A stretch of 64,000 nucleotides of DNA from Bolinopsis microptera (GCF_026151205.1 NC_087073.1:248001-312000), one strand, 5' to 3'. Positions 1 to 14,520 are shown, numbered from the stretch's first letter. Numbers and translations are program-made. The notes: generated from the sequence alone by a model not told the origin.

Positions 1-3000
1 ACTATATATTACTCAATATACTACTATACTACTATACTATATATTACTCAATATACTACTATACTACTATACTATATATTACTCAATATACTACTATACT
101 ACTATACTATATATTACTCAATATACTACTATACTACTATCCTATATATTACTCAATATACTACTATACTACTATACTATATATTACTCAATATACTACT
201 ATACTACTATCCTATATATTACTCAATATACTACTATACTACTATACTATATATTACTCAATATACTACTATACTACTATACTATATATTACTCAATATA
301 CTACTATACTACTATACTATATATTACTCAATATACTACTATACTACTATACTATATATTACTCAATATACTACTATACTACTATACTATATATTACTCA
401 ATATACTACTATACTACTATCCTATATATTACTCAATATACTACTATACTACTATACTATATATTACTCAATATACTACTATACTACTATACTATATATT
501 ACTCAATATACTACTATACTACTATACTATATATTACTCAATATACTACTATACTACTATACTATATATTACTCAATATACTACTATACTACTATACTAT
601 ATATTACTCAATATACTACTATACTACTATACTATATATTACTCAATATACTACTATACTACTATACTATATATTACTCAATATACTACTATACTACTAT
701 ACTATATATTACTCAATATACTACTATACTACTATACTATATATTACTCAATATACTACTATACTACTATACTATATATTACTCAATATACTACTATACT
801 ACTATACTATATATTACTCAATATACTACTATACTACTATACTATATATTACTCAATATACTACTATACTACTATACTATATATTACTCAATATACTACT
901 ATACTACTATCCTATATATTACTCAATATACTACTATACTACTATACTATATATTACTCAATATACTACTATACTACTATACTATATATTACTCAATATA
1001 CTACTATACTACTATACTATATATTACTCAATATACTACTATACTACTATACTATATATTACTCAATATACTACTATACTACTATACTATATATTACTCA
1101 ATATACTACTATACTACTATACTATATATTACTCAATATACTACTATACTACTATACTATATATTACTCAATATACTACTATACTACTATACTATATATT
1201 ACTCAATATACTACTATACTACTATACTATATATTACTCAATATACTACTATACTACTATACTATATATTACTCAATATACTACTATACTACTATCCTAT
1301 ATATTACTCAATATACTACTATACTACTATACTATATATTACTCAATATACTACTATACTACTATACTATATATTACTCAATATACTACTATACTACTAT
1401 ACTATATATTACTCAATATACTACTATACTACTATACTATATATTACTCAATATACTACTATACTACTATACTATATATTACTCAATATACTACTATACT
1501 ACTATACTATATATTACTCAATATACTACTATACTACTATACTATATATTACTCAATATACTACTATACTACTATACTATATATTACTCAATATACTACT
1601 ATACTACTATACTATATATTACTCAATATACTACTATACTACTATACTATATATTACTCAATATACTACTATACTACTATACTATATATTACTCAATATA
1701 CTACTATACTACTATACTATATATTACTCAATATACTACTATACTACTATACTATATATTACTCAATATACTACTATACTACTATACTATATATTACTCA
1801 ATATACTACTATACTACTATACTATATATTACTCAATATACTACTATACTACTATACTATATATTACTCAATATACTACTATACTACTATACTATATATT
1901 ACTCAATATACTACTATACTACTATACTATATATTACTCAATATACTACTATACTACTATACTATATATTACTCAATATACTACTATACTACTATACTAT
2001 ATATTACTCAATATACTACTATACTACTATACTATATATTACTCAATATACTACTATACTACTATACTATATATTACTCAATATACTACTATACTACTAT
2101 ACTATATATTACTCAATATACTACTATACTACTATACTATATATTACTCAATATACTACTATACTACTATACTATATATTACTCAATATACTACTATACT
2201 ACTATACTATATATTACTCAATATACTACTATACTACTATACTATATATTACTCAATATACTACTATACTACTATACTATATATTACTCAATATACTACT
2301 ATACTACTATACTATATATTACTCAATATACTACTATACTACTATACTATATATTACTCAATATACTACTATACTACTATACTATATATTACTCAATATA
2401 CTACTATACTACTATACTATATATTACTCAATATACTACTATACTACTATACTATATATTACTCAATATACTACTATACTACTATACTATATATTACTCA
2501 ATATACTACTATACTACTATACTATATATTACTCAATATACTACTATACTACTATCCTATATATTACTCAATATACTACTATACTACTATACTATATATT
2601 ACTCAATATACTACTATACTACTATACTATATATTACTCAATATACTACTATACTACTATACTATATATTACTCAATATACTACTATACTACTATACTAT
2701 ATATTACTCAATATACTACTATACTACTATACTATATATTACTCAATATACTACTATACTACTATACTATATATTACTCAATATACTACTATACTACTAT
2801 CCTATATATTACTCAATATACTACTATACTACTATACTATATATTACTCAATATACTACTATACTACTATCCTATATATTACTCAATATACTACTATACT
2901 ACTATACTATATATTACTCAATATACTACTATACTACTATACTATATATTACTCAATATACTACTATACTACTATACTATATATTACTCAATATACTACT

Positions 3001-5865
3001 ATACTACTATACTATATATTACTCAATATACTACTATACTACTATACTATATATTACTCAATATACTACTATACTACTATACTATATATTACTCAATATA
3101 CTACTATACTACTATCCTATATATTACTCAATATACTACTATACTACTATACTATATATTACTCAATATACTACTATACTACTATACTATATATTACTCA
3201 ATATACTACTATACTACTATCCTATATATTACTCAATATACTACTATACTACTATACTATATATTACTCAATATACTACTATACTACTATCCTATATATT
3301 ACTCAATATACTACTATACTACTATACTATATATTACTCAATATACTACTATACTACTATACTATATATTACTCAATATACTACTATACTACTATACTAT
3401 ATATTACTCAATATACTACTATACTACTATACTATATATTACTCAATATACTACTATACTACTATCCTATATATTACTCAATATACTACTATACTACTAT
3501 ACTATATATTACTCAATATACTACTATACTACTATCCTATATATTACTCAATATACTACTATACTACTATACTATATATTACTCAATATACTACTATACT
3601 ACTATACTATATATTACTCAATATAATACAGTGTTCTATATATTACTCAATATACTACTATACTACTATACTATATATTACTCAATATACTACTATACTA
3701 CTATCCTATATATTACTCAATATACTACTATACTACTATACTATATATTACTCAATATACTACTATACTACTATACTATATATTACTCAATATAATACAG
3801 TGTTCTATATATTACTCAATATACTACTATACTACTATAGTATATATTACTCAATATACTACTATACTACTATACTATATATTACTCAATATACTACTAT
3901 ACTACTATACTATATATTACTCAATATACTACTATACTACTATACTATATATTACTCAATATACTACTATACTACTATACTATATATTACTCAATATACT
4001 ACTATACTACTATACTATATATTACTCAATATACTACTATACTACTATACTATATATTACTCAATATAATACAGTGTTCTATATATTACTCAATATACTA
4101 CTATACTACTATACTATATATTACTCAATATACTACTATACTACTATACTATATATTACTCAATATAATACAGTGTTCTATATATTACTCAATATACTAC
4201 TATACTACTATACTATATATTACTCAATATACTACTATACTACTATACTATATATTACTCAATATACTACTATACTACTATACTATATATTACTCAATAT
4301 ACTACTATACTACTATACTATATATTACTCAATATACTACTATACTACTATACTATATATTACTCAATATACTACTATACTACTATACTATATATTACTC
4401 AATATACTACTATACTACTATACTATATATTACTCAATATACTACTATACTACTATACTATATATTACTCAATATACTACTATACTACTATCCTATATAT
4501 TACTCAATATACTACTATACTACTATACTATATATTACTCAATATACTACTATACTACTATACTATATATTACTCAATATAATACAGTGTTCTATATATT
4601 ACTCAATATACTACTATACTACTATAGTATATATTACTCAATATACTACTATACTACTATACTATATATTACTCAATATACTACTATACTACTATACTAT
4701 ATATTACTCAATATACTACTATACTACTATACTATATATTACTCAATATACTACTATACTACTATACTATATATTACTCAATATACTACTATACTACTAT
4801 ACTATATATTACTCAATATACTACTATACTACTATACTATATATTACTCAATATACTACTATACTACTATACTATATATTACTCAATATACTACTATACT
4901 ACTATACTATATATTACTCAATATACTACTATACTACTATACTATATATTACTCAATATACTACTATACTACTATACTATATATTACTCAATATACTACT
5001 ATACTACTATACTATATATTACTCAATATACTACTATACTACTATACTATATATTACTCAATATACTACTATACTACTATACTATATATTACTCAATATA
5101 CTACTATACTACTATACTATATATTACTCAATATACTACTATACTACTATACTATATATTACTCAATACTACTACTACTTACTATATATTACTCAATATA
5201 CTACTATACTACTATACTATATATTACTCAATATACTACTATACTACTATACTATATATTACTCAATATACTACTATACTACTATACTATATATTACTCA
5301 ATATACTACTATACTACTATACTATATATTACTCAATATACTACTATACTACTATACTATATATTACTCAATATACTACTATACTACTATACTATATATT
5401 ACTCAATATACTACTATACTACTATACTATATATTACTCAATATACTACTATACTACTATACTATATATTACTCAATATACTACTATACTACTATACTAT
5501 ATATTACTCAATATACTACTATACTACTATCCTATATATTACTCAATATACTACTATACTACTATACTATATATTACTCAATATACTACTATACTACTAT
5601 ACTATATATTACTCAATATACTACTATACTACTATCCTATATATTACTCAATATACTACTATACTACTATACTATATATTACTCAATATACTACTATACT
5701 ACTATCCTATATATTACTCAATATACTACTATACTACTATACTATATATTACTCAATATACTACTATACTACTATACTATATATTACTCAATATACTACT
5801 ATACTACTATACTATATATTACTCAATATACTACTATACTACTATACTATATATTACTCAATATA
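1..5865. repeat. 35-bp AT-rich satellite array, about 167 copies, running off the left edge
   Basis: A near-perfect head-to-tail array with a period of 35 bp; the core reads ctatatattactcaatata followed by three ctacta-type triplets. Variants include units with cctatata in place of actatata and shorter units carrying aatacagtgttctata (near 3625, 3792, 4066, 4164, 4580). One unit near 5167 is rearranged. The unit lacks stop codons in some frames, so long Tyr/Ile/Leu-rich open frames (3800-4069, 4074-5969) arise by chance and are not genes. The array starts before the window. Confidence 0.98.
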
Positions 5866-5912
5866 CTTCGCAGAGCAACGATCTCGACGGATTGACATCG
5901 TCAATCAACTAT
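5866..5912. repeat. 46-bp fragment inserted at satellite edge, shared in inverse with 34966-35012
   Basis: Between the last regular satellite unit and a final partial unit lies a non-satellite stretch containing cttcgcagagcaacgatct. Its reverse complement is found almost unchanged at 34966-35012, where it forms one side of a hairpin (GTTGCTCTGC-gaa-GCAGAGCAAC). This looks like a remnant of a dispersed foldback element. Confidence 0.7.
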
Positions 5913-6139
5913 ACTATATATTACTCAATATTAGACATAAACAATGAATACACTGATTATTGCCCGTAACCCGCCACCTTTATATTTAATTAGAGAATTA
6001 TTTATTTATTTATATTTGAATAATAATATTAGACATTAGTAACACTCCTCTTTTCTAACACAGTTGTTAGAGTCAATGTTAACGGAGCGCTATCAGCTCA
6101 GTTTCTGAGTCTGCTGGGCGCTTTTCAGGGTGACTGCCT

Positions 6140-6420
6140 TTCTGGGTGTCTGTTTACACTTGTACTTGCAGGTGCACTATCTGGGTGTCTGTTTACACTT
6201 GCAGGTGCACTATCTGGGTGTCTGTTTACATTTGCAGGTGCACTATCTGGGTGTCTGTTTACACTTGTACTTGCAGGTGCACTATCTGGGTGTCTGTTTA
6301 CATTTGTACTTGCAGGTGCACTATCTGGGTGTCTGTTTACACTTGCAGGTGCACTATCTGGGTGTCTGTTTACACTTGTACTTGCAGGTGCACTATCTGG
6401 GTGTCTGTTTACACTTGTAC
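6140..6420. repeat. 33/39-bp minisatellite
   Basis: About eight tandem units built on gggtgtctgtttacacttg followed by caggtgcactatct. Some units carry an extra 6 bp (tgtact). Both periods are multiples of three, which explains overlapping open frames on both strands here; none resembles a protein. Confidence 0.9.
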
Positions 6421-6430
6421 TGAACATCCT

Positions 6431-8050
6431 CGCATACTACAATGGGCAGGCCAGATCCACCCATCACTAGTCGAGGCCTTCCCCTTGACACTGAGTGTGC
6501 AGATGATGTCGACTTCAATGATGGAGATGACGATAACCTGAAGCGCATTTTTCCTGCGGCAACTTATGTGCTGAAGCGTTCTATAATAATTGTTTTTATG
6601 CTTTTATGAACTGCGATATTATGCACATTTTACTTCATATTACTTCATGTTTAAACCTCCTTTCCTGCATCATTTTACACAAGGCCGGAGTGCACCTTAT
6701 CTTCACACCACGATTCATGCTGTTTCATACTTTACACCTTCGTCGTTTTTCAATTGAGAGGAATAAATGTTACGAAGGGCACTTATTTCTATACTATTTT
6801 ACAGTCGATCCCAGCTTTTCTCATGACCAAGTGACACCAAGCTCAGTAAGTATATTGATTCATGACGATACTGGAAACTTCTGGGGGTTACAAGTTATCG
6901 TCATGTATTATTTAACTATTTAATTATAAAAGCATGAAGACCTTATGGCTTATAGTATTCCGTAACGACTGCAATGACCTTCGGATTGCAGGTTGCATGT
7001 CTAGGTTCCTTTTATTATGTCGAGGGGAAAAAGATGCATGAGACCACCTACTCCACGATGGCATCTGATAATAATTAACTATCACTCCTTAAATTCCAAA
7101 ATCAAGCGGAAAAGAGGTGTTGTGACGCGCAAAGATAATACTTTATTCGCATTTATGTCGCGAGGAGACGGCGCCAGAAAGATAAACCAGGAGATGGTCG
7201 GTTTTTGGCGTGGTCTAATGTAACCCAAATTATGTATTTATTTAGTTACTTTACCTTGAGCTTGACTAAGAATAACTCTTATTTCATTCAGCATAAACTT
7301 TGATAAAATAACAGATTTTGTTGGTGCTAGGATTGCAGTACAAGCTTCTTTTTTTCAACTAATCAAGTCAGGCTGTGCGAAAAACCATCGCTTTCCTAAA
7401 TCGTACCACAAACAAAATCTGTTCGAATTATCTGTACAACATTCTCAATTCTTAAAATATTTCTCAATCCCTAATTACATTTATTATCCTCAGCAGCTTG
7501 CAAGCGAAATTAACAAATCATATCAAAGATACCATATCAGAATACCTACCTATTGATTAAATAATTAATACAACTTGTTAAACAATTGGTTCTTTATATT
7601 TTGTATTATACACTTTCTCATAGATAAAGGTTAAAAGCAAGTTTCGACAAAACTCTCAGCAAAATTTATTTACACAGGAGAAATCAAAAAATAAACAAAA
7701 TGGCGTGAATATGGTTTGAACATTTTTACAAAAGCAAAGTCTCCCATAGAAATAAAACAGTCCATTTAACTTTCCAATTAATCACCCAATTAATTGCTCC
7801 TTCATAATATTTCCCATCTATATTACAAATTAAAGACTGTGCTCATCTTCGTTTTCGTCTCGATTACTTCCCATTTCTACGTCCGTGTGCCATTTATCGG
7901 TACGTTCCTGCATTTCGTTACATGCTGCTCTGATTTCTTGTTGCGTGAACCGCTTTCTGATCAAATATATCCATCTTATACATGTTATATTGCAACCGAG
8001 CAATCAGTTCACATTTTTGTGGTATCGCAACCAAAGGAAAACCAACTCTA
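6431..8050. other. AT-rich non-coding stretch, nothing recognised
   Basis: No conserved coding signal, RNA gene or clear repeat was seen. Short open frames (for example 6606-6923 and 7017-7223) have no recognisable domains and are not called as genes. Confidence 0.5.
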
Positions 8051-8052
8051 TG

Positions 8053-8492
8053 AAACAAGAATAATATCAAGATTGAGGACGAACCGGAAGAAAGGAATGC
8101 ATAACAAGAATAATATCCAGATTGAGGACGAACCGGAAGAAAGGAATGTATAACAATAATAATATCCAGATTGAGGACGAACCGGAAGAAAGGAATGTAT
8201 AACAAGAATAATATCCAGATTGAGGACGAACCGAAAGAAAGGAATGTATAACAAGAATAATATCCAGATTGAGGACGAACCGAAAGAAAGGAATGTATAA
8301 CAAGAATAATATCCAGATTGAGGACGAACCGAAAGAAAGGAATGTATAACAAGAATAATATCCAGATTGAGGACGAACCGGAAGAAAGGAATGTATAACA
8401 AGAATAATATCCAGATTTAGGACGAACCGGAAGAAAGGAATGTATAACAAGAATAATATCAAGATTGAGGACGAACCGGAAGAAAGGAATGA
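8053..8492. repeat. 49-bp minisatellite, about nine copies
   Basis: The unit contains aatatccagattgaggacga followed by accggaagaaaggaatgtat. The 49-bp period steps through all three frames, so three overlapping frames stay open on the minus strand (7918-8625, 8048-8401, 8067-8462). These are products of the repeat, not genes. Confidence 0.93.
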
Positions 8493-8716
8493 AGTATTTC
8501 TCGTCCCATTTGCTCCATCCTGTAGCTACCTGCCCTAAATCAACATCATCTATATTCATACTCCTGCCAAACTCTACAGTTTTACTCAACATGTACTCGT
8601 CCGATCCGACTGAAATGTAAGTCACTTAAAACAAGGTCACTCAAATCAATTTCTTTAATTCTGTAAAACAAACCTGCACATTTTAAACGTTTCCCGAATC
8701 CCGTATAGTAGGGATT

Positions 8717-9385
8717 TTTACACGTGCACATTTAGTACGTACCTGCACGTGGGGAAGTCTGCACGTACACATTTAGTACGTACCTGCAGGTGGGGAGGTC
8801 TGCACGTGCACATTTAGAACGTACCTGCAGGTGGGGTAGTCTGCACGTGCACATTCAGTACGTACCTGCACGTGGGGAAGTCTGCACGTACACATTTAGT
8901 ACGTACCTGCTGGTGGGGAGGTCTGCACGTACACATTTAGTACGTACCTGCAGCTGGGGAGGTCTGCACGTGCACATTTAGTACGTACCTGCTGGTGGGG
9001 AAGTCTGCACGTGCACATTTAGTACGTACCTGCAGGTGGGGAGGTCTGCACGTGCACATTTAGTACGTACCTGCAGGTGGGGAGGTCTGCACGTGCACAT
9101 TTAGTACGTACCTGCAGGTGGGGAAGTCTGCACGTGCACAGTCAGTACGTACCTGCACGTGGGGAAGTCTGCACGTACACATTTAGTACGTACCTGCAGC
9201 TGGGGAGGTCTGCACGTGCACATTTAGTACGTACCTGCTGGTGGGGAAGTCTGCACGTGCACATTTAGTACGTACCTGCAGGTGGGGAGGTCTGCACGTG
9301 CACATTTAGTACGTACCTGCAGGTGGGGAAGTCTGCACGTGCACATTTAGTACGTACCTGCAGGTGGGGAGGTCTGCACGTGTAC
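8717..9385. repeat. 41-bp minisatellite with a GCACGTGCAC core, about 16 copies
   Basis: Units contain gcacgtgcacatttagtacg, tacctgcaggtgggg and a variable gaggtctg or gaagtctg. Most carry the E-box hexamer CACGTG inside a 10-bp palindrome. Variants replace cagg with cacg, cagc or ctgg. No protein-like frame. Confidence 0.93.
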
Positions 9386-9507
9386 GTACTCCCCTTCCTC
9401 CCCAGTCAGAGAGAAGACAGTATCGTCTGAACTCTGCAGGTTCTGCCGGTCTTCACTCTCTAGACGGGTCCGTCCCGTCTGTCTGTCTGTCCAGTATTGT
9501 ACTAACT

Positions 9508-10072
9508 GAAGTTAAAAGTGGGTTATAAGTTTATTCTACTACTAGAGTATATTAAGTATATTGAGTTAAAAGTGGGTTATAAGTTTATTCTACTACTAGA
9601 GTATAATATTAAGTATATTGAGTTAAAAGTGGGTTATAAGTTTATTCTACTACTAGAGTATATTAAGTATATTGAGTTAAAAGTGGGTTATAAGTTTATT
9701 CTACTACTAGAGTATATTGAGTATATTGAGTTAAAAGTGGGTTATAAGTTTATTCTACTACTAGAGTATATTGAGTATATTGAGTTAAAAGTGGGTTATA
9801 AGTTTATTCTACTACTAGAGTATATTGAGTATATTGAGTTAAAAGTGGGTTATAAGTTTATTCTACTACTAGAGTATATTGAGTATATTGAGTTAAAAGT
9901 GGGTTATAAGTTTATTCTACTACTACAGTATATTAAGTATATTGAGTTAAAAGTGGGTTATAAGTTTATTCTACTACTAGAGTATATTAAGTATATTGAG
10001 TTAAAAGTGGGTTATAAGTTTATTCTACTACTAGAGTATATTGAGAATATTGAGTTAAAAGTGGGTTATATA
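9508..10072. repeat. 54-bp minisatellite, left array, about 10 copies
   Basis: The unit contains agttaaaagtgggttataag followed by tttattctactactagag and one or two tatattgag/tatattaag steps. The 54-bp period is 18 codons and lacks stops, which gives the 186-codon frame 9518-10078; it is not a gene. The same unit in the same orientation forms a second array at 14793-15280. Confidence 0.95.
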
Positions 10073-11739
10073 CGCTAATCTAACTGCGTATAATGCGATT
10101 ACACTATTAATTGCACGAGGCGCAGCCGAGTGGAAATTGATACAATAATCGCACGAGGCGAAGCCGAGTTCGATTATTAGTACAGGGAAATCCGTCTGAA
10201 AAAATCGATTTGCCGACACACAAAGCTTACAAAGGATTTTTGACGTTTTTGAGTCCTAATAGGTGTCCTTTATGGCTGACCAACTTTTCCAAACTTTTCC
10301 ACGTGTCTTAAGGCCACTTTTTGCCACTTTACCACTTTTTACCACCTTTCTTGTTTGTCAAATATCTTTAGTTGTGAACATCGTAGAAAGTTGCAGATTA
10401 AACGAGGGTGTTCGTATTATCAAGAAAAAAAAATTTTGTTGAGACAATTTTTTCCTCAGATAATCAATTAATTGGATAATTATCAATTAGCTAATTAGCA
10501 AAAATTTAAAAAAATTTTATTGGCTCAAAATGATTGGAATAGCTTAAAACACGGAGAAAAGTAGTTTTTAGAAAAACTTCGAAAATTTTTCACTTACATT
10601 TTTTTTTCCAGACTTAGAAAAAAATTTCGAATTTTCGAATTTTTTTTTCGCCAAAAGTTATCAAATTGCATTAAACGTGGAGAAAAATGCTTTTAAAAAA
10701 ACTTTGTGAATTTTTGTTTTCAATAATACTAAAATCACTTATATTTGTAGTTGGAGTTCAGTAAATCTCGGCAGATTTTAGTAATCAGGAATTATTAAAT
10801 CGAAATAGATAAAAGGACTGAAACTGAAAAACGTTAACCACAGGATATTAGAGTTTTATAATTAATTACAGTATATCCTTATCGATTTTTACAGAAACTG
10901 CACCAAAGGTCGAGCCGATAGCCTGCTGTACTACGATAATATGTAATAAATATAAAACATCTCTGAGTCTGTACCGTCAATCGTGCTAATCTGAACCAGC
11001 CTACCTGGATTACCATCTACCTCTTCTTTTCATCAATAATTAGACCGAGTTGTGTAAGAAATGTGATTTATCATAGCTCATATTGCGTTTAGTGTGTGAT
11101 GTAAGTACTTATCGAGCTATATTCAATCACAATAGTAATATACGACACAATACCTTTGTATTAAATGGCCCTTAATGCGGTATATGAAACGCTTTATACC
11201 TCGATAGACCCGGTATAGTTTATCACGAAAACGTCTACTTGGCCTCACGGCTCATTTACAGCTCGAAGAAGGCAAGAAGAGACCATGGATACCAAGGAAG
11301 AGCTAGGAAGTAGGAAACAAGTGTAAATACACCTTCCAACATCTATTGTGACTTGTTTTCTATTGTTCTGCATACCACTTCATTCGCTATGCGAGATACC
11401 TCATACCTCAAATCACCCCCATATGTCAGGGTTGGCTAAATTCAAAAAGAGTAATATACGGGCAAAGGTAAGATCTAGATACGAGCGTCGGACATGGGCA
11501 AGAGCCGTGGGGTAGTAAAGAAACGGTAATGATTATGTTGGTTTGCAATCCGGATGTTGTGAAGTAAAAAGACAGGTTCTTGCCGCAGGATATTTGGGGG
11601 CCATGATGATAAGCTCGGGATCAATGTGGGACGGATCGAAGAACATTAAAATGAGCGAGTTGACATTTTAGGCTTTCTGATGTTTTCTCGCCTTCTTCGA
11701 GCTGTCAATGAGCCATGAGGACAAGTAGAAGTTTTCGTG

Positions 11740-11770
11740 ATACAGTAAAACCTCTCTATACCGGCCTTTC
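11740..11770. other. pogo/Tigger-like terminal motif
   Basis: The string tacagtaaaacctctctata resembles the outer end of pogo/Tigger-type elements (CAGTAAAACC with a TA target dinucleotide). It lies in the centre of the large foldback. The opposite arm near 11205 lacks this stretch. A matching opposite end was not found, so this is only a hint. Confidence 0.3.
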
Positions 11771-12053
11771 GCGGGAGAAACGAGAAGTGTACGGTATAGT
11801 CTATAGATTTATAGAAACACCCCGATAAAGAGCGTTTCATATACCGCATTAAGGGCCATATGATGTACACGTATTGTGCGATATGACTCATATTGCATTT
11901 AGTGGGTGATGTAATTATTATGAGCTATAATAAATCACATTTCTTGCACAACTCGGTCTAATTATTGATGAAAAGAAGAGGTAGTCTAGGTAAACTATAG
12001 GTAAAAATATAATATTAATCATAAGCTAAAATGTACTAATCTTTGTATTCTAA

Positions 12054-12320
12054 ATGGGGAAAAAGAAGAAACATTGTCAGTCAGTCGAGAAAATTGTCAG
12101 TCAGGCTATATGGCAGCTTTGTGGATGTTGTGACTATGCTAGTAGTGGTCCCAGGCTTGCGACTGGAATTGCGGTGTTAAATCGATTTAATGGTATACCA
12201 ACGATCCACCTCCCACTTGTTGTTTGGTACTTAGCATTAATAGTGTTAGCTGTAGCCATTTATAGCAAGAATCTTAAAACTAAAGGGGATGACAAGGAAA
12301 AGAGGGAGGAAAAAGAATAA
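12054..12320 (+). CDS. possible small single-pass membrane ORF, unrecognised
   Basis: An 88-codon frame in the interior of the large foldback. It has a basic start (MGKKKKH), a CGCC cluster near residue 23, one hydrophobic segment around residues 58-75 and a highly charged Lys/Glu-rich tail. That layout suits a tail-anchored or single-pass protein. I recognise no family, see no splice sites or promoter, and the frame is short enough to be chance. Confidence 0.18.
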   Translation: MGKKKKHCQSVEKIVSQAIWQLCGCCDYASSGPRLATGIAVLNRFNGIPTIHLPLVVWYLALIVLAVAIYSKNLKTKGDDKEKREEKE

Positions 12321-13597
12321 CGGAACAAACAATTAATTAAAGTATTTATAGGAGCATTAGATATTGTAATTACAAGCTTCAATAATAAATCACTGACTAA
12401 AACATCTAATTAAAATGACACTTGGTACGCTCGCCCATTTTCACTGGTCAGTCTGAACTTCGGTTTAGCACGTTGTACACTTATTCACCTAAGTTTCAGA
12501 ATTTGTTCAGTTTAGCAGAGTTAGTACCCGTGTTTCAATAAATCAAAAGATATCAGGGGAGTTCTTTAATAATGTTACGGTCATCTAGAATACCGAACTT
12601 CCTGAAAACGTTATCATATTTCCTCAGACAACGTTTAATTAGATGGTAATCCAGGTAGGCTGGTTCAGATTAGCACGATTGACGGTACAGACTCAGAGAT
12701 GTTTTATATTTATTACATATTATCGTAGTACAGCAGGCTATCGGCTCGACCTTTGGTGCAGTTTCTGTAAAAATCGATAAGGATATACTGTAATTAATTA
12801 TAAAACTCTAATATCCTGTGGTTAACGTTTTTCAGTTTCAGTCCTTTTATCTATTTCGATTTAATAATTCCTGATTACTAAAATCTGCCGAGATTTACTG
12901 AACTCCAACTACAAATATAAGTGATTTTAGTATTCTTGAAAACAAAAATTCACAAAGTTTTTTTAAAAGCATTTTTCTCCACGTTTAATGCAATTTGATA
13001 ACTTTTGGCGAAAAAAAAATTCGAAAATTCGAAATTTTTTTCTAAGTCTGGAAAAAAAAAATGTAAGTGAAAAATTTTCGAAGTTTTTCTAAAAACTACT
13101 TTTCTCCGTGTTTTAAGCTATTCCAATCATTTTGAGCCAATAAAATTTTTTAAAATTTTTGCTAATTAGGTAATTGATAATTATCCAATTAATTGATTAT
13201 CTGAGGAAAAAATTGTCTCAACAAAATTTTTTCTTCTTGATAATACGAACACCCTCGTTTAATCTGCAACTTTCTACGATGTTCACAACTAAAGATATTT
13301 GACAAACAAGAAAGGTGGTAAAAAGTGGTAAAGTGGCAAAAAGTGGCCTTAAGACACGTGGAAAAGATTGGAAAAGTTGGTCAGCCATAAAGGACACCTA
13401 TTAGGACTCAAAATCGTCAAAAATCCTTTGTAAGCTTTGTGTGTCGGCAAATCGATTTTTTCAGACGGATTTCCCTGTACTATATTGCAGTTATTTCACG
13501 AGGCGCAGCCGAGTGCAATAACTGGTGTAATCGTATTATACATGCAGTTAGATTCACGTATAACTCCACGCCTCTGATTTATATAACTTTGTTGTTA

Positions 13598-14360
13598 TAC
13601 AGGGTGGGCCTCAAAAGTCTACCCATTTTTATCTCTTAAAATTGTAACAGCTCGCTGAGATCTCACTAATTATTTTATTTCAGAATGGAAAAGCGCCATA
13701 ACTTACGTTCTGATTAATATTTTTGATTCAAATTTTTAGAGAATGTCAATCATAATTAGACACAACTTCGTGCTAAGTTTTGTGTGAGTCTGAGCTTGTC
13801 TGACAAAGTTAGCTGCTGAGTGTGCTAGCTTTAATTTCTCACCCAGAACTGTTTACATTGGTTAATAGAAACCACCAAAAAAAATCCTGGGTAAAAAATT
13901 AAAAAACCACCGATTTATTTATGTTTTACCAATTCTATTCACCATGATACATCGCACATTCCATGTGAGAAGAACGATATAAACAAGCAGGAAGGATCAT
14001 CTGTGATTGTCCTTATCAGTTAAAATATAGAGAGAATGGAATGTACGATGGATCCATGTGAATAGAATTGGTAAAACGTGAATAAATCGGTGGTTTTTTA
14101 TTTTGTTACCCAGGATTTTTTTGGTGGTTTCTATTAACCAATGTTAACAGTTCTGGGTGAGAAATTCAAGCTAGCTCGCTCAGGGGCTAAATTGGTCAAA
14201 TAAGCTCAGTGAAGCTCGCAATCACACAAAACTTGCCACAAAGGTTTAGCTACTTGTTATTAACATTCTGTGAAATTTAGAAGCAAAAATATTTATCAGA
14301 ACATAAGTTATGCCACTTTTTGTTTTACAAATAAACCGTGAGAAATTTGCCCTGCCTCAA
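13598..14360. mobile_element. mariner-like foldback (MITE-type) element
   Basis: The left edge reads tacagggtgggcctcaaaag, similar to Tc1/mariner-type termini. Two arms form an inverted repeat: about 13680-13968 pairs with 14033-14330. Within them accaccgatttattta near 13910 answers the opposite strand near 14085, and tttctcacccagaactgtt near 13836 answers 14155. The centre (13969-14032) is unique. No transposase frame is present. Confidence 0.65.
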
Positions 14361-14464
14361 ACTGTGTTGTGTTAATGCAATGTAAGGATTGACTTATTCC
14401 AAACACAAGGAAAGATATTGTCCTAAACTATAAATTTAAATTTATGCCCATAAGGTTAATACTC

Positions 14465-14520
14465 GCGACCATTGCACTAACGGTCGCCAAACTACCTCAG
14501 GTAGTTGACTTTAAGTCAAT
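14465..14520. other. three consecutive short perfect hairpins
   Basis: Within 56 bp there are three stems: GCGACC/GGTCGC with an 11-nt loop, ACTACC-tca-GGTAGT, and TTGACT-tta-AGTCAA. The arrangement recalls a structured RNA, but the tRNA landmarks (conserved D-loop and T-loop strings, acceptor stem) are missing, so no RNA gene is called. Confidence 0.4.

Larger units (their letters stand above)
10063..13577. mobile_element. 3.5-kb foldback element with inverted repeats of about 0.9 kb
   Basis: Two arms are near-perfect reverse complements: 10179-11024 pairs with 12641-13486 (about 846 bp each). For example gtacagggaaatccgtctga at 10179 answers the opposite strand near 13485, and tcgtgctaatctgaaccagc near 10980 answers 12660. 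Weaker pairing extends outward to the 54-bp array edge, where gtgggttatatacg near 10067 matches the complement of cgtataactccac near 13565. The centre contains further inverted segments: 11164-11285 against 11660-11860, and 11020-11110 against 11885-11990. No transposase was recognised inside. Architecture suggests a foldback or non-autonomous DNA transposon, possibly with other insertions nested in the middle. Confidence 0.75.

Noticed and set aside
14-5860. CRISPR array
   Set aside because: Units are contiguous with no unique spacers and the context is eukaryotic; the same applies to all other tandem arrays here.
3800-5969. Long Tyr/Ile/Leu-rich open frames (89 and 631 codons)
   Set aside because: They are translations of the 35-bp satellite, which lacks stops in this frame; protein repeats mirror the DNA repeat exactly.
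7918-8625. 235-codon minus-strand frame and two overlapping ones
   Set aside because: All three frames are open because the 49-bp minisatellite shifts frame each unit; the same peptide recurs in rotation.
9518-10078. 186-codon frame, and 137-codon relative at 14759-15172
   Set aside because: Products of the 54-bp (18-codon) minisatellite without start context or conserved domain.
14465-14520. tRNA gene
   Set aside because: The three hairpins lack the conserved T-loop and D-loop strings and a closing acceptor stem.
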